Shown: positions 41,023 through 50,483 of the stretch, piece after piece | Layout: the number at the start of each line of letters is the position of its first letter | Numbering within the stretch: position 1 is the stretch's first letter | Source: Bacillota bacterium | GTDB lineage: Bacteria; Bacillota; Sulfobacillia; Sulfobacillales; JAIMBI01 | Length of the DNA: 50,483 nucleotides | Reading direction: 5' to 3' | NCBI GenBank assembly: GCA_021846505.1 | Contig: JAJZWV010000021.1 | Span: 1 to 50,483, forward strand | The notes under the pieces: model-generated | What the model was told of the DNA's origin: nothing | Databases searched by the model: none | The model's input: only the letters and a program-made list of their open reading frames with translations | Translations under genes and position numbers: made by a program

Positions 41023-42900
41023 CTAGCCGCGGTCGGGGGCGGAGTGGATCCGAATCTCCCCGGTGTACTGCCGAAATTCGATCCGCGAGGGATGGCGGGC
41101 ATCGTGGTGGAGGGTGATGTGCGCCACTGGGCCATCGGTGTCCTCGGCATTTTCTCCACCCGTGTGCCAGTTGCGGTCCGCCAGCGGGAAATTGGACCCC
41201 GCCACCTCCAGCCGCACCTGGTGCCCTGGGCCAAAGTAGTTGGCGGTCACCATGCCGGAGACCCGAATTTCGTAGATGCGCCCGGGCTCCACCGGCGTCG
41301 GGTGCTGGTAGCCGCCGCGGTACCGCAGGCGCACGCAGCTCCACGCCACATTGTACGCAGTGCCGTCGGGGTACACGTCCACCAGCTTGACGAACACATC
41401 GGCGTCGGGCACATCCGTCGAGACGTGCAGCACCGCGTCGACGTCGCCCACCATCGCCACCCCGTGCTCCAGCACCGGCGTCGAGTACACCAGCACGTCC
41501 TGGCGCGCTTCGACGCTCCGCTGGTCGGCCACCACCGGGTCTGCCCCCAGCGCCGCCCCCACTGACTGCACCGGGTTGTGCGGGTCGGCCAGCACCGTGT
41601 CGGATCCTGCGCCACCGCTGGCGGCGCCCTCCAGCCGGCCATCCCCAAAGAGGCTCTGGGCGTGGCCCTGGCTGGCCAGGTGCAGCGCGGCCGGCGCGGT
41701 GTCCGGCAGCGGCCACTGCTCACCGGTGAGCCATTGGCTCGCGCCCATGAGAAACACCTGGACCTTGGGCATGGGCTGCCAGGCGTCCGGCTCCTCATTC
41801 AAAAAGCGCCGAAACCACGACATGATGAGGTCGTCATAGGGGAACGTGGTGTTGCCCATGGGCCGGTCGCCCAGCCACGCCTGCGGAGCCGCACTGCGAA
41901 TCATGGCGCAGTGAGAGCTGGCCGCCATGATGAGGTACTGGTCGGGGTGATGCTGCTGGAACTCGAACAGCTTCACGCTCTCGTAGGCGCCGACATCGAG
42001 CCACCCGTTGATGTTCAGCTGCGGCGTGGCCCCGGTGTGGTGCCCGTGAATCAAGTCCACACTCTCCCAGATGGGATCGGCGGGCGTCGACCGCATGTAG
42101 TCGTCGTACCCCGTCCGAGGCACCCCCATGCGGCGCAGGATGTCCCAGCTGGGCGGGATGCGCCGCACGCGCTCCAGCATCTTTTGATAGCCCGGCTCCC
42201 CTTTGGTAGGCTGCGTGAGCACGAAGTTGCGCATCGCGCGCTCGAGCTCATCCCCATCGTCGCTGGCAGGCAGGCGGGGGCGGCGCAACGTGGCGGCCGG
42301 GTGATACCACATGGTCCAGGTGCTGAGCACCGGGATGCCGTTCTTGTAAAACAAGCCTTGGGATCCCTCGCCGCCGGGAATGTTGCCCACTCCGGCGCCC
42401 GCGCTCATCGGCACCCCCGCCTTAAAGGCCGGGTGGCCCTCGGCGGCCAGCCGCAGCTGGTTTTCCGCCGGCGACGAGCAGCCCAAAAGTCCCACCCGCC
42501 CGTTGGACCAGGGCTGCTCCGCAATCCAGGTCATCGTGTCGGCCCCGTCTTCGGTCACGTGGCCCAGCAGGCTGAAGTCGCCATCCGACCAGCCCGTGCC
42601 GCGCTCGTTTTGGATGATGACGGCCCATCCGGCCTTGAATGCCTGGCGGTACACGCCATAGGGCAGGTGGTTGGTGTAGGGGGTGCGCTCCATGATCACC
42701 GGCACGCGGCCCTCCGCGCGCGGGCGGATAATCACGGTGGCCAGCCGCACGCCATCCCGCATGGCCACCATGCGATATTCGATTATGTACCGGTCCCCGG
42801 TGGCGCCCATCTCCTCCACTTTGGTCTCCAGGCTGTTCGCGGCGCCGTAGTGAATTCCGAAGCGGTTCGGGTCACTGGCCCATCGTTCGTCTGGCTGCAC
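41023..42900 (-). CDS. CocE/NonD-family alpha/beta hydrolase (Xaa-Pro dipeptidyl-peptidase type)
   Basis: A 625-residue enzyme. The N-terminal S15 alpha/beta domain has VAMRDGVRLATVIIRP, NERGTGWSDGDF, the nucleophile region VGLLGCSSPAENQL with Ser after GC, Asp in NINGWLDVGAY and His in AASSHCAMI. The C-terminal jelly-roll domain (about 450-620) has VGDVDAVLHVSTDVPDADVFVKLVDVYPDG and VRLEVAGSNFPLADRN. Members are esterases, acylases or dipeptidyl-peptidases; the substrate is open. The family motif around the Ser is usually GxSYxG, here GCSSPA. Start GTG 42900 with GGGAGG six bases upstream. Followed by a terminator; single-gene unit. Confidence 0.88.
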   Translation of the reverse strand: MQPDERWASDPNRFGIHYGAANSLETKVEEMGATGDRYIIEYRMVAMRDGVRLATVIIRPRAEGRVPVIMERTPYTNHLPYGVYRQAFKAGWAVIIQNERGTGWSDGDFSLLGHVTEDGADTMTWIAEQPWSNGRVGLLGCSSPAENQLRLAAEGHPAFKAGVPMSAGAGVGNIPGGEGSQGLFYKNGIPVLSTWTMWYHPAATLRRPRLPASDDGDELERAMRNFVLTQPTKGEPGYQKMLERVRRIPPSWDILRRMGVPRTGYDDYMRSTPADPIWESVDLIHGHHTGATPQLNINGWLDVGAYESVKLFEFQQHHPDQYLIMAASSHCAMIRSAAPQAWLGDRPMGNTTFPYDDLIMSWFRRFLNEEPDAWQPMPKVQVFLMGASQWLTGEQWPLPDTAPAALHLASQGHAQSLFGDGRLEGAASGGAGSDTVLADPHNPVQSVGAALGADPVVADQRSVEARQDVLVYSTPVLEHGVAMVGDVDAVLHVSTDVPDADVFVKLVDVYPDGTAYNVAWSCVRLRYRGGYQHPTPVEPGRIYEIRVSGMVTANYFGPGHQVRLEVAGSNFPLADRNWHTGGENAEDTDGPVAHITLHHDARHPSRIEFRQYTGEIRIHSAPDRG

Positions 42901-42999
42901 AAGGCACCTCCCACTGAACTGATATGAAGCGGATGGCAACGCGGCTAGCATAGCAAATGACGGGCTGCCGGGATCCGCCGGCTCCCACGGGCGGGACGC

Positions 43000-43030
43000 C
43001 GAGGGGGCCGGCCGCTCGCCGACCCCCTCG
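43000..43030 (-). terminator. Stem-loop downstream of katG
   Basis: 13-bp stem with one G-T type pair: CGAGGGGGCCGGC (43000-43012), 5-nt loop, GCCGACCCCCTCG (43018-43030), 24 bp beyond the katG stop. No T-run follows, so it is a likely but not certain terminator. Confidence 0.5.
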
Positions 43031-43054
43031 CTATCTCAGCGGCCCGGTTCGCCC

Positions 43055-45582
<2,528 letters not shown>

Positions 45583-46509
45583 CTACAGAAGCGCGAACGC
45601 CTCCTGGCGCAGCACGGCATGCACACCGCGCACCTGGTTGACCAGCTGGGTGACGCGCATATCCACCACAGCGGTGGCCAGGGCCAGGGCGTGCGCACGG
45701 TCATGGAGGTCCAGCTGCTTGACCATCAGCGCCAGCATGGCATCGAGCGCCGCCATCGCCGCCTGATCCAAATCCGCGTCAAAGCCAAAGGTGATCCACC
45801 CCGCCGGGGTGGCCGCGTAGGGGGTTGACAGCAGTGGGTCGGCCTCCAGACTGAACGTTAAGTCGACCTGCTCCATCGGGCACTCAATGGCGACGCCGCC
45901 CACTTCGCCGTCCCCCTGGGCCGCGTGGCCGTCGCCGACGGAAAACAAGCCTTCCGGCAGCCCCACGGGCAGGTAGAGGGTGCTGCCGGCCACCAGCTCG
46001 CGGCAGTCAATATTGCCGCCGGTGCGGCGCGGCGGAATGGTGGACTGCCATCCCGCCACGCTGTCGGGCATCCCCATGACGCCCATGAAGGGCGCGACGC
46101 GGACGCGGTGCCCGAAGGCGTTGGCGGCCGTGCGGCGATTTTCATCTAAGGTCCACCCCATGCGCAGACGCGGCACACCCTCCAAGCCCATTTCGCGGTT
46201 CAAGCCCCACGGGCCGCCCCCGGCACCCGACTGGCCCCACGCGGCCGGCCGCACCTGCTCCACGCGCACCGCCAGCATGTCATGGGGCTTCGCCCCCTCG
46301 ATGGCCACCGGGCCCGTGAGCGCGTGGCCTCGATCCGCCTCTGGATCTCGCGGCGCCAGCACTGGGCCATCCGGCCCGGTTTGCCAGCTGGAGATCATGG
46401 TGGAAAACCTCACCGTGTCCCCCGGCTGAATGGTCAGCACCGGCGGGCGCTCGCGCGAAAAGGCCCCATGCAGATGGGGCCGCTCGGCCGACAGGGTGTA
46501 GTGTCCCAA
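45583..46509 (-). CDS. Acetamidase/formamidase-family amidohydrolase
   Basis: A 308-residue FmdA/AmdA-type enzyme hydrolysing short amides to ammonia and the acid. Signatures: GHYTLSAERPHLHGAFSRE, PPVLTIQPGDTVRFST, GHALTGPVAIEGAKPHDMLAVRV, MGVMGMPDS, PPRRTGGNIDCREL, GSTLYLPVGLPEGLFSVGDGHAAQGDGE with the metal-binding GDGHAAQGDGE, and GVAIECPMEQVDLTF. Start is taken as TTG 46509, directly before the conserved first strand, with AAGGGGCGG upstream; longer frames add about 40 non-conserved residues. It is divergent from the lipoprotein gene. True substrate not determined. Confidence 0.88.
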   Translation of the reverse strand: MGHYTLSAERPHLHGAFSRERPPVLTIQPGDTVRFSTMISSWQTGPDGPVLAPRDPEADRGHALTGPVAIEGAKPHDMLAVRVEQVRPAAWGQSGAGGGPWGLNREMGLEGVPRLRMGWTLDENRRTAANAFGHRVRVAPFMGVMGMPDSVAGWQSTIPPRRTGGNIDCRELVAGSTLYLPVGLPEGLFSVGDGHAAQGDGEVGGVAIECPMEQVDLTFSLEADPLLSTPYAATPAGWITFGFDADLDQAAMAALDAMLALMVKQLDLHDRAHALALATAVVDMRVTQLVNQVRGVHAVLRQEAFALL

Positions 46510-46685
46510 CTGTGCCGCCCCTTTCCCTTCCCGCTCCCTCTTGGGCAGAAGACGCCCCGGCGCGGGGCGGTCCCACTTTCCCGCGCCCTTCTCGCTCGGG
46601 TGCCACGCCTCTTCCGGACCATCACAGCCTGCCACCTAACCCGATGATACATCGTCGGCGGCTGCCGCCGCTCCGCAGCCGGATC

Positions 46686-46716
46686 TTGACATGTTATAGT
46701 CATACATGCGTATGAT
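46686..46716 (+). promoter_or_regulatory. Promoter with palindrome upstream of the lipoprotein gene
   Basis: A perfect TTGACA (46686-46691) and TATGAT (46711-46716) with a longish 19-nt spacer, in a clearly AT-rich patch. TCATAC (46700-46705), ATGC, GTATGA (46710-46715) is a perfect 6-bp inverted repeat covering the -10 region, so a repressor or activator probably binds here. It lies about 65 bp before the ATG at 46780. Confidence 0.6.
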
Positions 46717-46779
46717 ATCTTACCTCACATCACAATGCAGATTCCCTTTACTCAGCGTTGGCGGGAGGAATCGGCCCTG

Positions 46780-47871
46780 ATGACAACCAAAAGCACAGCG
46801 CCTCCGGCGCACAAGACGCACGCGGTGACGAGGTGGAGCCGGCGCTGGGTTCTCGGGAGCCTGGCGGTACTGGCAGCGGCATGCGGGCCGGTGGGCGCCG
46901 CCCGCACGGGCGCGCCCGCCAACAGGGTGCCACCCGCCCACACCGAGGCTCCGGCTCCCACGCCCCGCCACCCCAACCCGCCGCTGCCATCGCACGCCAC
47001 GATCGTGAACATCGTGCCGGGCGCCCTGCGGCTGGTGCAGGTCAGCGTGATTCACTGGCCCACCGCCGCCCCCGAAGTGCTGGCCGTCGTCGCGGGCCAG
47101 GGCAGTGGGCCCCAGTCCATTCCCTACATTCGGGTGGCCGCCATCCAGTGGAGCCCGGCCACCCACAACTGGAACAACACTTGGCGAGGCCCGGATATGA
47201 CGGTCGAGCCGCGGGCGCAACTGATGGGCACCACTCCGCAGGCCCAGGAGCACCTCGGCCGGGTTAGCTCCCGGGGCGTCTTTTACGGCCTGCTGGCCAC
47301 CAACGATACCGGCGACGCCATCGACTCGGGCGCCGTGCTGGTGTGGGTGCCGGCCCAGGGCACGCCACACGTGCTGTCCAGTGCGGCGCTGGCAAACGCC
47401 TATCTTCGGAACGCCCAGCTCGCACCGGCGGGCGCTGGCCTGCTGTTGTCCCAGGCCCTTTGCGCGCAGGGCGGCTGGCTTGGCCAAGTATCGGCCGCGG
47501 GGCGGCCATCGGTAACCCATCTCACCTGCGCGCAGACGGTGGCCCGCCTGCTGGGGACCACCGTGCGCTTCACGGTGCAGCCGGGCACGAACACGGTGGC
47601 CACCCCGCACCACTCGCTGACGGCCGCCCCCGGCACCACCATCGTGTTTCGCCCCGGCAATGCCTACACCGCCCAGCTGATGAACCAGGGCACCATCATC
47701 CCGCTGGGCCAGCAGGGGCTGCCGGTGTTTGACGACCAGGCCGACATGATGCCGACCTGGGCGTGGACGTTTCGGTCCTCTGGCGTGTATGGGTTCACCG
47801 TGATGACGCCCGCGACCGGCCAGCTAAGCTCGGGCGGCGTGCCGTCCACGTGGGTGGTGCACGTGCCGTAG
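46780..47871 (+). CDS. Putative secreted lipoprotein of unknown function
   Basis: A 363-residue exported protein. A twin-arginine-like start (SRRWVLGSLAVLAAACG) combines basic residues, a hydrophobic core and a lipobox LAAAC, so the mature protein would be lipidated on Cys near residue 36. A Pro/Thr-rich spacer (about 40-72) is followed by a beta-rich domain without a family I know. It contains TIVFRPGNAYTAQLMNQGTI and ends WAWTFRSSGVYGFTVMTP, reminiscent of a small cupredoxin- or Ig-like fold, which is only an impression. GGGAGGA is 11 nt before ATG 46780; a longer start at ATG 46735 is possible. The sigma-like gene follows after 120 bp. Confidence 0.75.
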   Translation: MTTKSTAPPAHKTHAVTRWSRRWVLGSLAVLAAACGPVGAARTGAPANRVPPAHTEAPAPTPRHPNPPLPSHATIVNIVPGALRLVQVSVIHWPTAAPEVLAVVAGQGSGPQSIPYIRVAAIQWSPATHNWNNTWRGPDMTVEPRAQLMGTTPQAQEHLGRVSSRGVFYGLLATNDTGDAIDSGAVLVWVPAQGTPHVLSSAALANAYLRNAQLAPAGAGLLLSQALCAQGGWLGQVSAAGRPSVTHLTCAQTVARLLGTTVRFTVQPGTNTVATPHHSLTAAPGTTIVFRPGNAYTAQLMNQGTIIPLGQQGLPVFDDQADMMPTWAWTFRSSGVYGFTVMTPATGQLSSGGVPSTWVVHVP

Positions 47872-47873
47872 CC

Positions 47874-47894
47874 GCGCCGGCCGGCTTCCGGCGC
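47874..47894 (+). terminator. Weak candidate stem-loop after the lipoprotein gene
   Basis: GCGCCGG (47874-47880), 7-nt loop, CCGGCGC (47888-47894), two bases beyond the lipoprotein stop. The stem is short and has no T-run, so read-through into the sigma-like gene remains possible. Confidence 0.3.
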
Positions 47895-47991
47895 CTTCCC
47901 GCCCGTGCTTGACACCGGCCGCGCCCCGCCGCCCAATGGGGAGAGCCGCGCGGTGTGGACCGGGGCCGCGCCGCGCTGGGGGGGGACCGCC

Positions 47992-49050
47992 ATGAGCCTT
48001 GGGCCCGATGAGCGTGTGGTCGCCGAGGAGTCCCAGGCGCTGGCCTCGTGGGTGGCGCGCCACGTGCCGGTGGACGCGGTCGGCGATGTGTGCCAGGACG
48101 CCTGGCTGGCGTGGTGGCAGGCGCGCCAGCGCGGCGCGGTGATTCGAGAGCCGGCCGCCTTGCTGCGCACGGTGGCCGCCCGCCGCATCGCGGACTTCCA
48201 CGCGGCCGCGGCGCGGACAGCTGCCGCAGCCCCGGTGGACTCCCTGGGCTGGGACCCCGGCGGCTCCCCGGCCCAGGTGCTCCACGAAGCGGGGGTCCAC
48301 CCCGGCTCGCTGGTGTGGCACCGGGTCGTGGACGGCTGGTCGCTGTCCCAGCTCGCGGCCGCGTTCGCCCTGCCGCTTGGCACGGTCAAGTCCCGCCTGC
48401 ACCACGAGCAGCTGAGCTTGGCCGCGCGGCTCTACCAGTGGCGGCATCCGGATGCGCCCGGCCATCCCGTGGGCCGCGGCTCGTGCCCGCGCTGCCGCGG
48501 CACGTTCGAGTGGCTCGCGCGGCCAACCTCGGATCGGGACTGGCATCAAGTGCTGGTCGTGAGCGTGCACAGCACCCTCGGCATCCGCATGGACTGCCGG
48601 CTTCGCTGGCACCCACTCGCTACCCCGCAGCACATCGTGAGCCATCCTGGCGACTGGCCCCGGCCGACCCAGCTGCGCGACGGCCGCGGCATCGGGCTTC
48701 TGGGCCGCCTCAAGCCCTCCGTGCCGGGCCCCCAGGGGCCGCAGCTGGGGTTCACGCTGAAGCCCGGGGATGCACCCGGCGCCTTCATCCAAACGCATCT
48801 GCCGCCGGCGGACGCCGAGCGCCTAGGCCTCGTCGCCGCCCGCCGCGGCCGGTTTGCCATCCGCGTGCCCCTCTCCTGCTCCCCCGAGCTGGACGACAGC
48901 TTGCTGGTGCAGCTGCCGCCCAACACCCGGGTGGACCGCGCAGCGCCGGCACCGGCCTGGCAGGGCCACCTGCACGGGGCGCCGGCGGTGCTTTGGCGCC
49001 ACACGGCCGCGCTGCGTTCGCCGCCTACGGCCGTGGCCGCCTGGGATTAA
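47992..49050 (+). CDS. ECF-sigma-like protein with a long C-terminal extension
   Basis: A 352-residue protein. Residues about 15-75 look like a sigma-70 region 2 (DAVGDVCQDAWLAWWQARQR, then AALLRTVAARRIADFHAAAAR). Residues about 100-145 look like region 4 with a helix-turn-helix (GWSLSQLAAAFALPLGTVKSRLHHE). The remaining 200 residues are not part of normal ECF factors. They start with a possible zinc pair SCPRCRGTFEW and continue as a beta-rich domain with QGPQLGFTLKPGDAPGAFIQ and DSLLVQLPPNTRV. Start ATG 47992 is preceded only by a G-run. No anti-sigma gene is adjacent. The sigma assignment of the N-terminus is good; the extension's function is unknown. Confidence 0.7.
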   Translation: MSLGPDERVVAEESQALASWVARHVPVDAVGDVCQDAWLAWWQARQRGAVIREPAALLRTVAARRIADFHAAAARTAAAAPVDSLGWDPGGSPAQVLHEAGVHPGSLVWHRVVDGWSLSQLAAAFALPLGTVKSRLHHEQLSLAARLYQWRHPDAPGHPVGRGSCPRCRGTFEWLARPTSDRDWHQVLVVSVHSTLGIRMDCRLRWHPLATPQHIVSHPGDWPRPTQLRDGRGIGLLGRLKPSVPGPQGPQLGFTLKPGDAPGAFIQTHLPPADAERLGLVAARRGRFAIRVPLSCSPELDDSLLVQLPPNTRVDRAAPAPAWQGHLHGAPAVLWRHTAALRSPPTAVAAWD

Positions 49051-49120
49051 ATCGCCCCCCAGCTGGAGAACCTTTTGGGCGCGGCCGCCGACATCTGGGG
49101 AAATCCCTGGAGGTGGCACG

Positions 49121-50395
49121 ATGAATACACCGAGTCCCCGCCCGCATGCCCGCCGAGCTCCTGGACGCCTCATTCGTGATTGGCTCCCCATCCGCCGCCG
49201 AGCCCTCGGCATCCTGGCGGCCGGCCAGTGGGTCTCCACCGTCGGCAATGCGCTGAACGGCTTGGCGCTGGGCTGGCTGGTGCTGAGCGTGACCGACAGC
49301 CGCGCCGCGCTGGGGCTGGTGAGTGGACTCGGCGACGCGGTGGGCCTGTTCATGATGGTGTCGGGCGTGTGGGTCGACCGCTGGAATCGGCGGCGCACGA
49401 TGCTGGCCGCCGACGTGGTGCGCGCCGCTGCCGCGCTCGCCCTCGGACTGCTCGCGCTCGCGGCGCGCGCCAGCCTTGCGTGGATCATCGGCCTGGTGGT
49501 GGTGAGCCGGCTGGCCGGCACGTTTTTCGCGCCGGCGTCGTTTGCCCTGCTGCCCGAAATGGTGGACCGTGAGGACTTGGGAGCGGCCAACGGCCTCTTG
49601 GCCACCGCCCGCACCTCCGCGGGGCTCTTGGGGCAGCTCCTGGGCGGGGTGCTCTTAGGCCTCTTGGGACCCGCCGCGCTGTTTCTCTGCAACGCCGGAT
49701 CGTTTGCCGCCTCGAGCGCGTCGCTGGCCGCGATTCGACCCGCCGGCGCGCTGACTCCCCCGCCAGCCTCCGGAGGGCTTTCGGGGATCTGGCGGGACTT
49801 GGTGGCCGGCCAGCATGTGATTTGGCGCGACCCCTTTTTGAAGCGCCTGGTGCCCATCGCCATGGCCACCGGCTTTTTCTCGGTGGCCATCTCCGTGCTG
49901 GACGTGGCCTGGGTGCGCCAAATCCTGCACGCGGGGCCGGTGGTCTACGGGGGCTTTTGGGTCGCCGCGGGTCTCGGGGGCCTCGCGGGCAGCGCGCTCT
50001 CGGGCCGCCTGGTGAAGCGCTTCGCCGTCATCCCGCTGAACGTCGCGTCCCTGGTGGCCATCGGCCTCGCGGTCGCGGCACTGGCGCTCACGCCGGTCGC
50101 CCTGTTCGACCTCGGGTGCATGGTGGCCATGGGCTTTGCGCTCGGCGTGCAGAGCACCAGCATCAACACGGCGCTGCTGCTGCTGGTGCCCGAAGCCGCC
50201 ATTGGCCGATCCATCGGCGCCATTGGTGCGCTCGCCAACGCCAGCGGCCCGGTGGGGGCGGTGGCCGCGGGGCTGGCGGCCACGGCATGGCCCCTTGGAC
50301 GGGTGCTGTGGCTCTCCGGCGTGATGGTCGCGCTGACCTCGCTGGGCCTGCTGGGCATCCGCACGCCGCCCGCCAGCGCAGGCGCCCCCGCGTGA
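49121..50395 (+). CDS. MFS transporter (MFS_3/MacB-independent drug exporter type)
   Basis: A 424-residue membrane transporter with about 12 segments. The opening RRALGILAAGQWVSTVGNALNGLALGWLVL, the loop-2 motif SGVWVDRWNRRRTMLAADVVRA, the PEMVDREDLGAANGLLATARTSAGLLGQLLGG signature and a central cytoplasmic loop (RPAGALTPPPASGG) are typical of MFS_3 exporters. Substrate unknown. GGAGGTGG lies six bases before ATG 49121. It starts 70 bp after the sigma-like gene and could be co-transcribed with it. Confidence 0.9.
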   Translation: MNTPSPRPHARRAPGRLIRDWLPIRRRALGILAAGQWVSTVGNALNGLALGWLVLSVTDSRAALGLVSGLGDAVGLFMMVSGVWVDRWNRRRTMLAADVVRAAAALALGLLALAARASLAWIIGLVVVSRLAGTFFAPASFALLPEMVDREDLGAANGLLATARTSAGLLGQLLGGVLLGLLGPAALFLCNAGSFAASSASLAAIRPAGALTPPPASGGLSGIWRDLVAGQHVIWRDPFLKRLVPIAMATGFFSVAISVLDVAWVRQILHAGPVVYGGFWVAAGLGGLAGSALSGRLVKRFAVIPLNVASLVAIGLAVAALALTPVALFDLGCMVAMGFALGVQSTSINTALLLLVPEAAIGRSIGAIGALANASGPVGAVAAGLAATAWPLGRVLWLSGVMVALTSLGLLGIRTPPASAGAPA

Positions 50396-50450
50396 CAGAT
50401 TCCGCGTACGGCCCCCCCGCCGCGCTCATACTACCCGGCGGAGGTGTGGC

Positions 50451-50483
50451 ATGGGCTCCAGCTCGGCTCCGATCGATTGGGCT
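50451..50483 (+). CDS. Start of a gene cut by the window end
   Basis: ATG 50451 is preceded by GGCGGAGG at good spacing and opens a frame (MGSSSAPIDWA) that runs off the window. Only 11 codons are visible, so no product can be named. Confidence 0.4.
   Translation, partial: MGSSSAPIDWA

Overview
The window is very GC-rich (roughly 70 % by eye) and most likely comes from a spore-forming, deep-branching member of the Bacillota, of the Sulfobacillia, Thermaerobacter or Symbiobacterium type; that placement is inference from gene content and base composition. Evidence for sporulation is direct: a 26-codon spoVM, and a prkA-yhbH-spoVR cluster. Evidence for Bacillota is the gene order between 3364 and 24547. 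Read on the minus strand, it follows the Bacillus subtilis yloB to recG region: yloB, remA, rpoZ, coaBC, priA, fmt, rsmB, rlmN, prpC, prkC, rsgA, rpe, spoVM, rpmB, yloU, recG. Several usual members are absent at their expected places (gmk, def, thiN, fakA/yloV, sdaA), and dapL, a dedA-family gene and hslO are inserted.

Layout. 1-3363: a truncated IS110-type transposase, about 0.9 kb without recognisable genes, an EamA-type exporter and another empty stretch. 3364-19817: the minus-strand core cluster for replication restart and repair (recG, priA), translation (rpmB, fmt, rsmB, rlmN, rsgA), the Ser/Thr kinase/phosphatase pair, coenzyme A synthesis, RNA polymerase omega and RemA. Many of these genes overlap by 4 bp or more. 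19818-26956: a DedA protein, LL-diaminopimelate aminotransferase, a P-type Ca2+ ATPase, an unrecognised 338-residue protein and citrate synthase.

27064-31669: a broken PLP dehydratase gene, then an ArsR-type regulator translationally coupled to an MFS exporter. An intact IS1182-type element has jumped into the last codons of the exporter, and its end now supplies the stop codon. 31666-39761: a TetR regulator with a small partner gene, a Nudix hydrolase, a tail-anchored small protein, the spoVR-yhbH-prkA stress/sporulation cluster, CorA and a YetF-type membrane protein with an odd serine-run tail. 39762-40852: an AT-richer patch with a decayed mntA-hepT toxin-antitoxin pair. 41023-50483: a CocE-type hydrolase, catalase-peroxidase KatG with a good promoter and a leader of about 160 nt, an acetamidase/formamidase, a lipoprotein, an ECF-sigma-like protein with a long extra C-terminal domain, a second MFS transporter and the first codons of another gene.

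Several genes use GTG or TTG starts; where a Shine-Dalgarno sequence decided the start this is stated. The most unusual observations are the sigma-like/lipoprotein pair, the IS element that re-terminates the exporter, the two-frame coding at the end of the YetF gene, and the fmt/rsmB overlap. No clearly new multi-gene system could be demonstrated from sequence alone.
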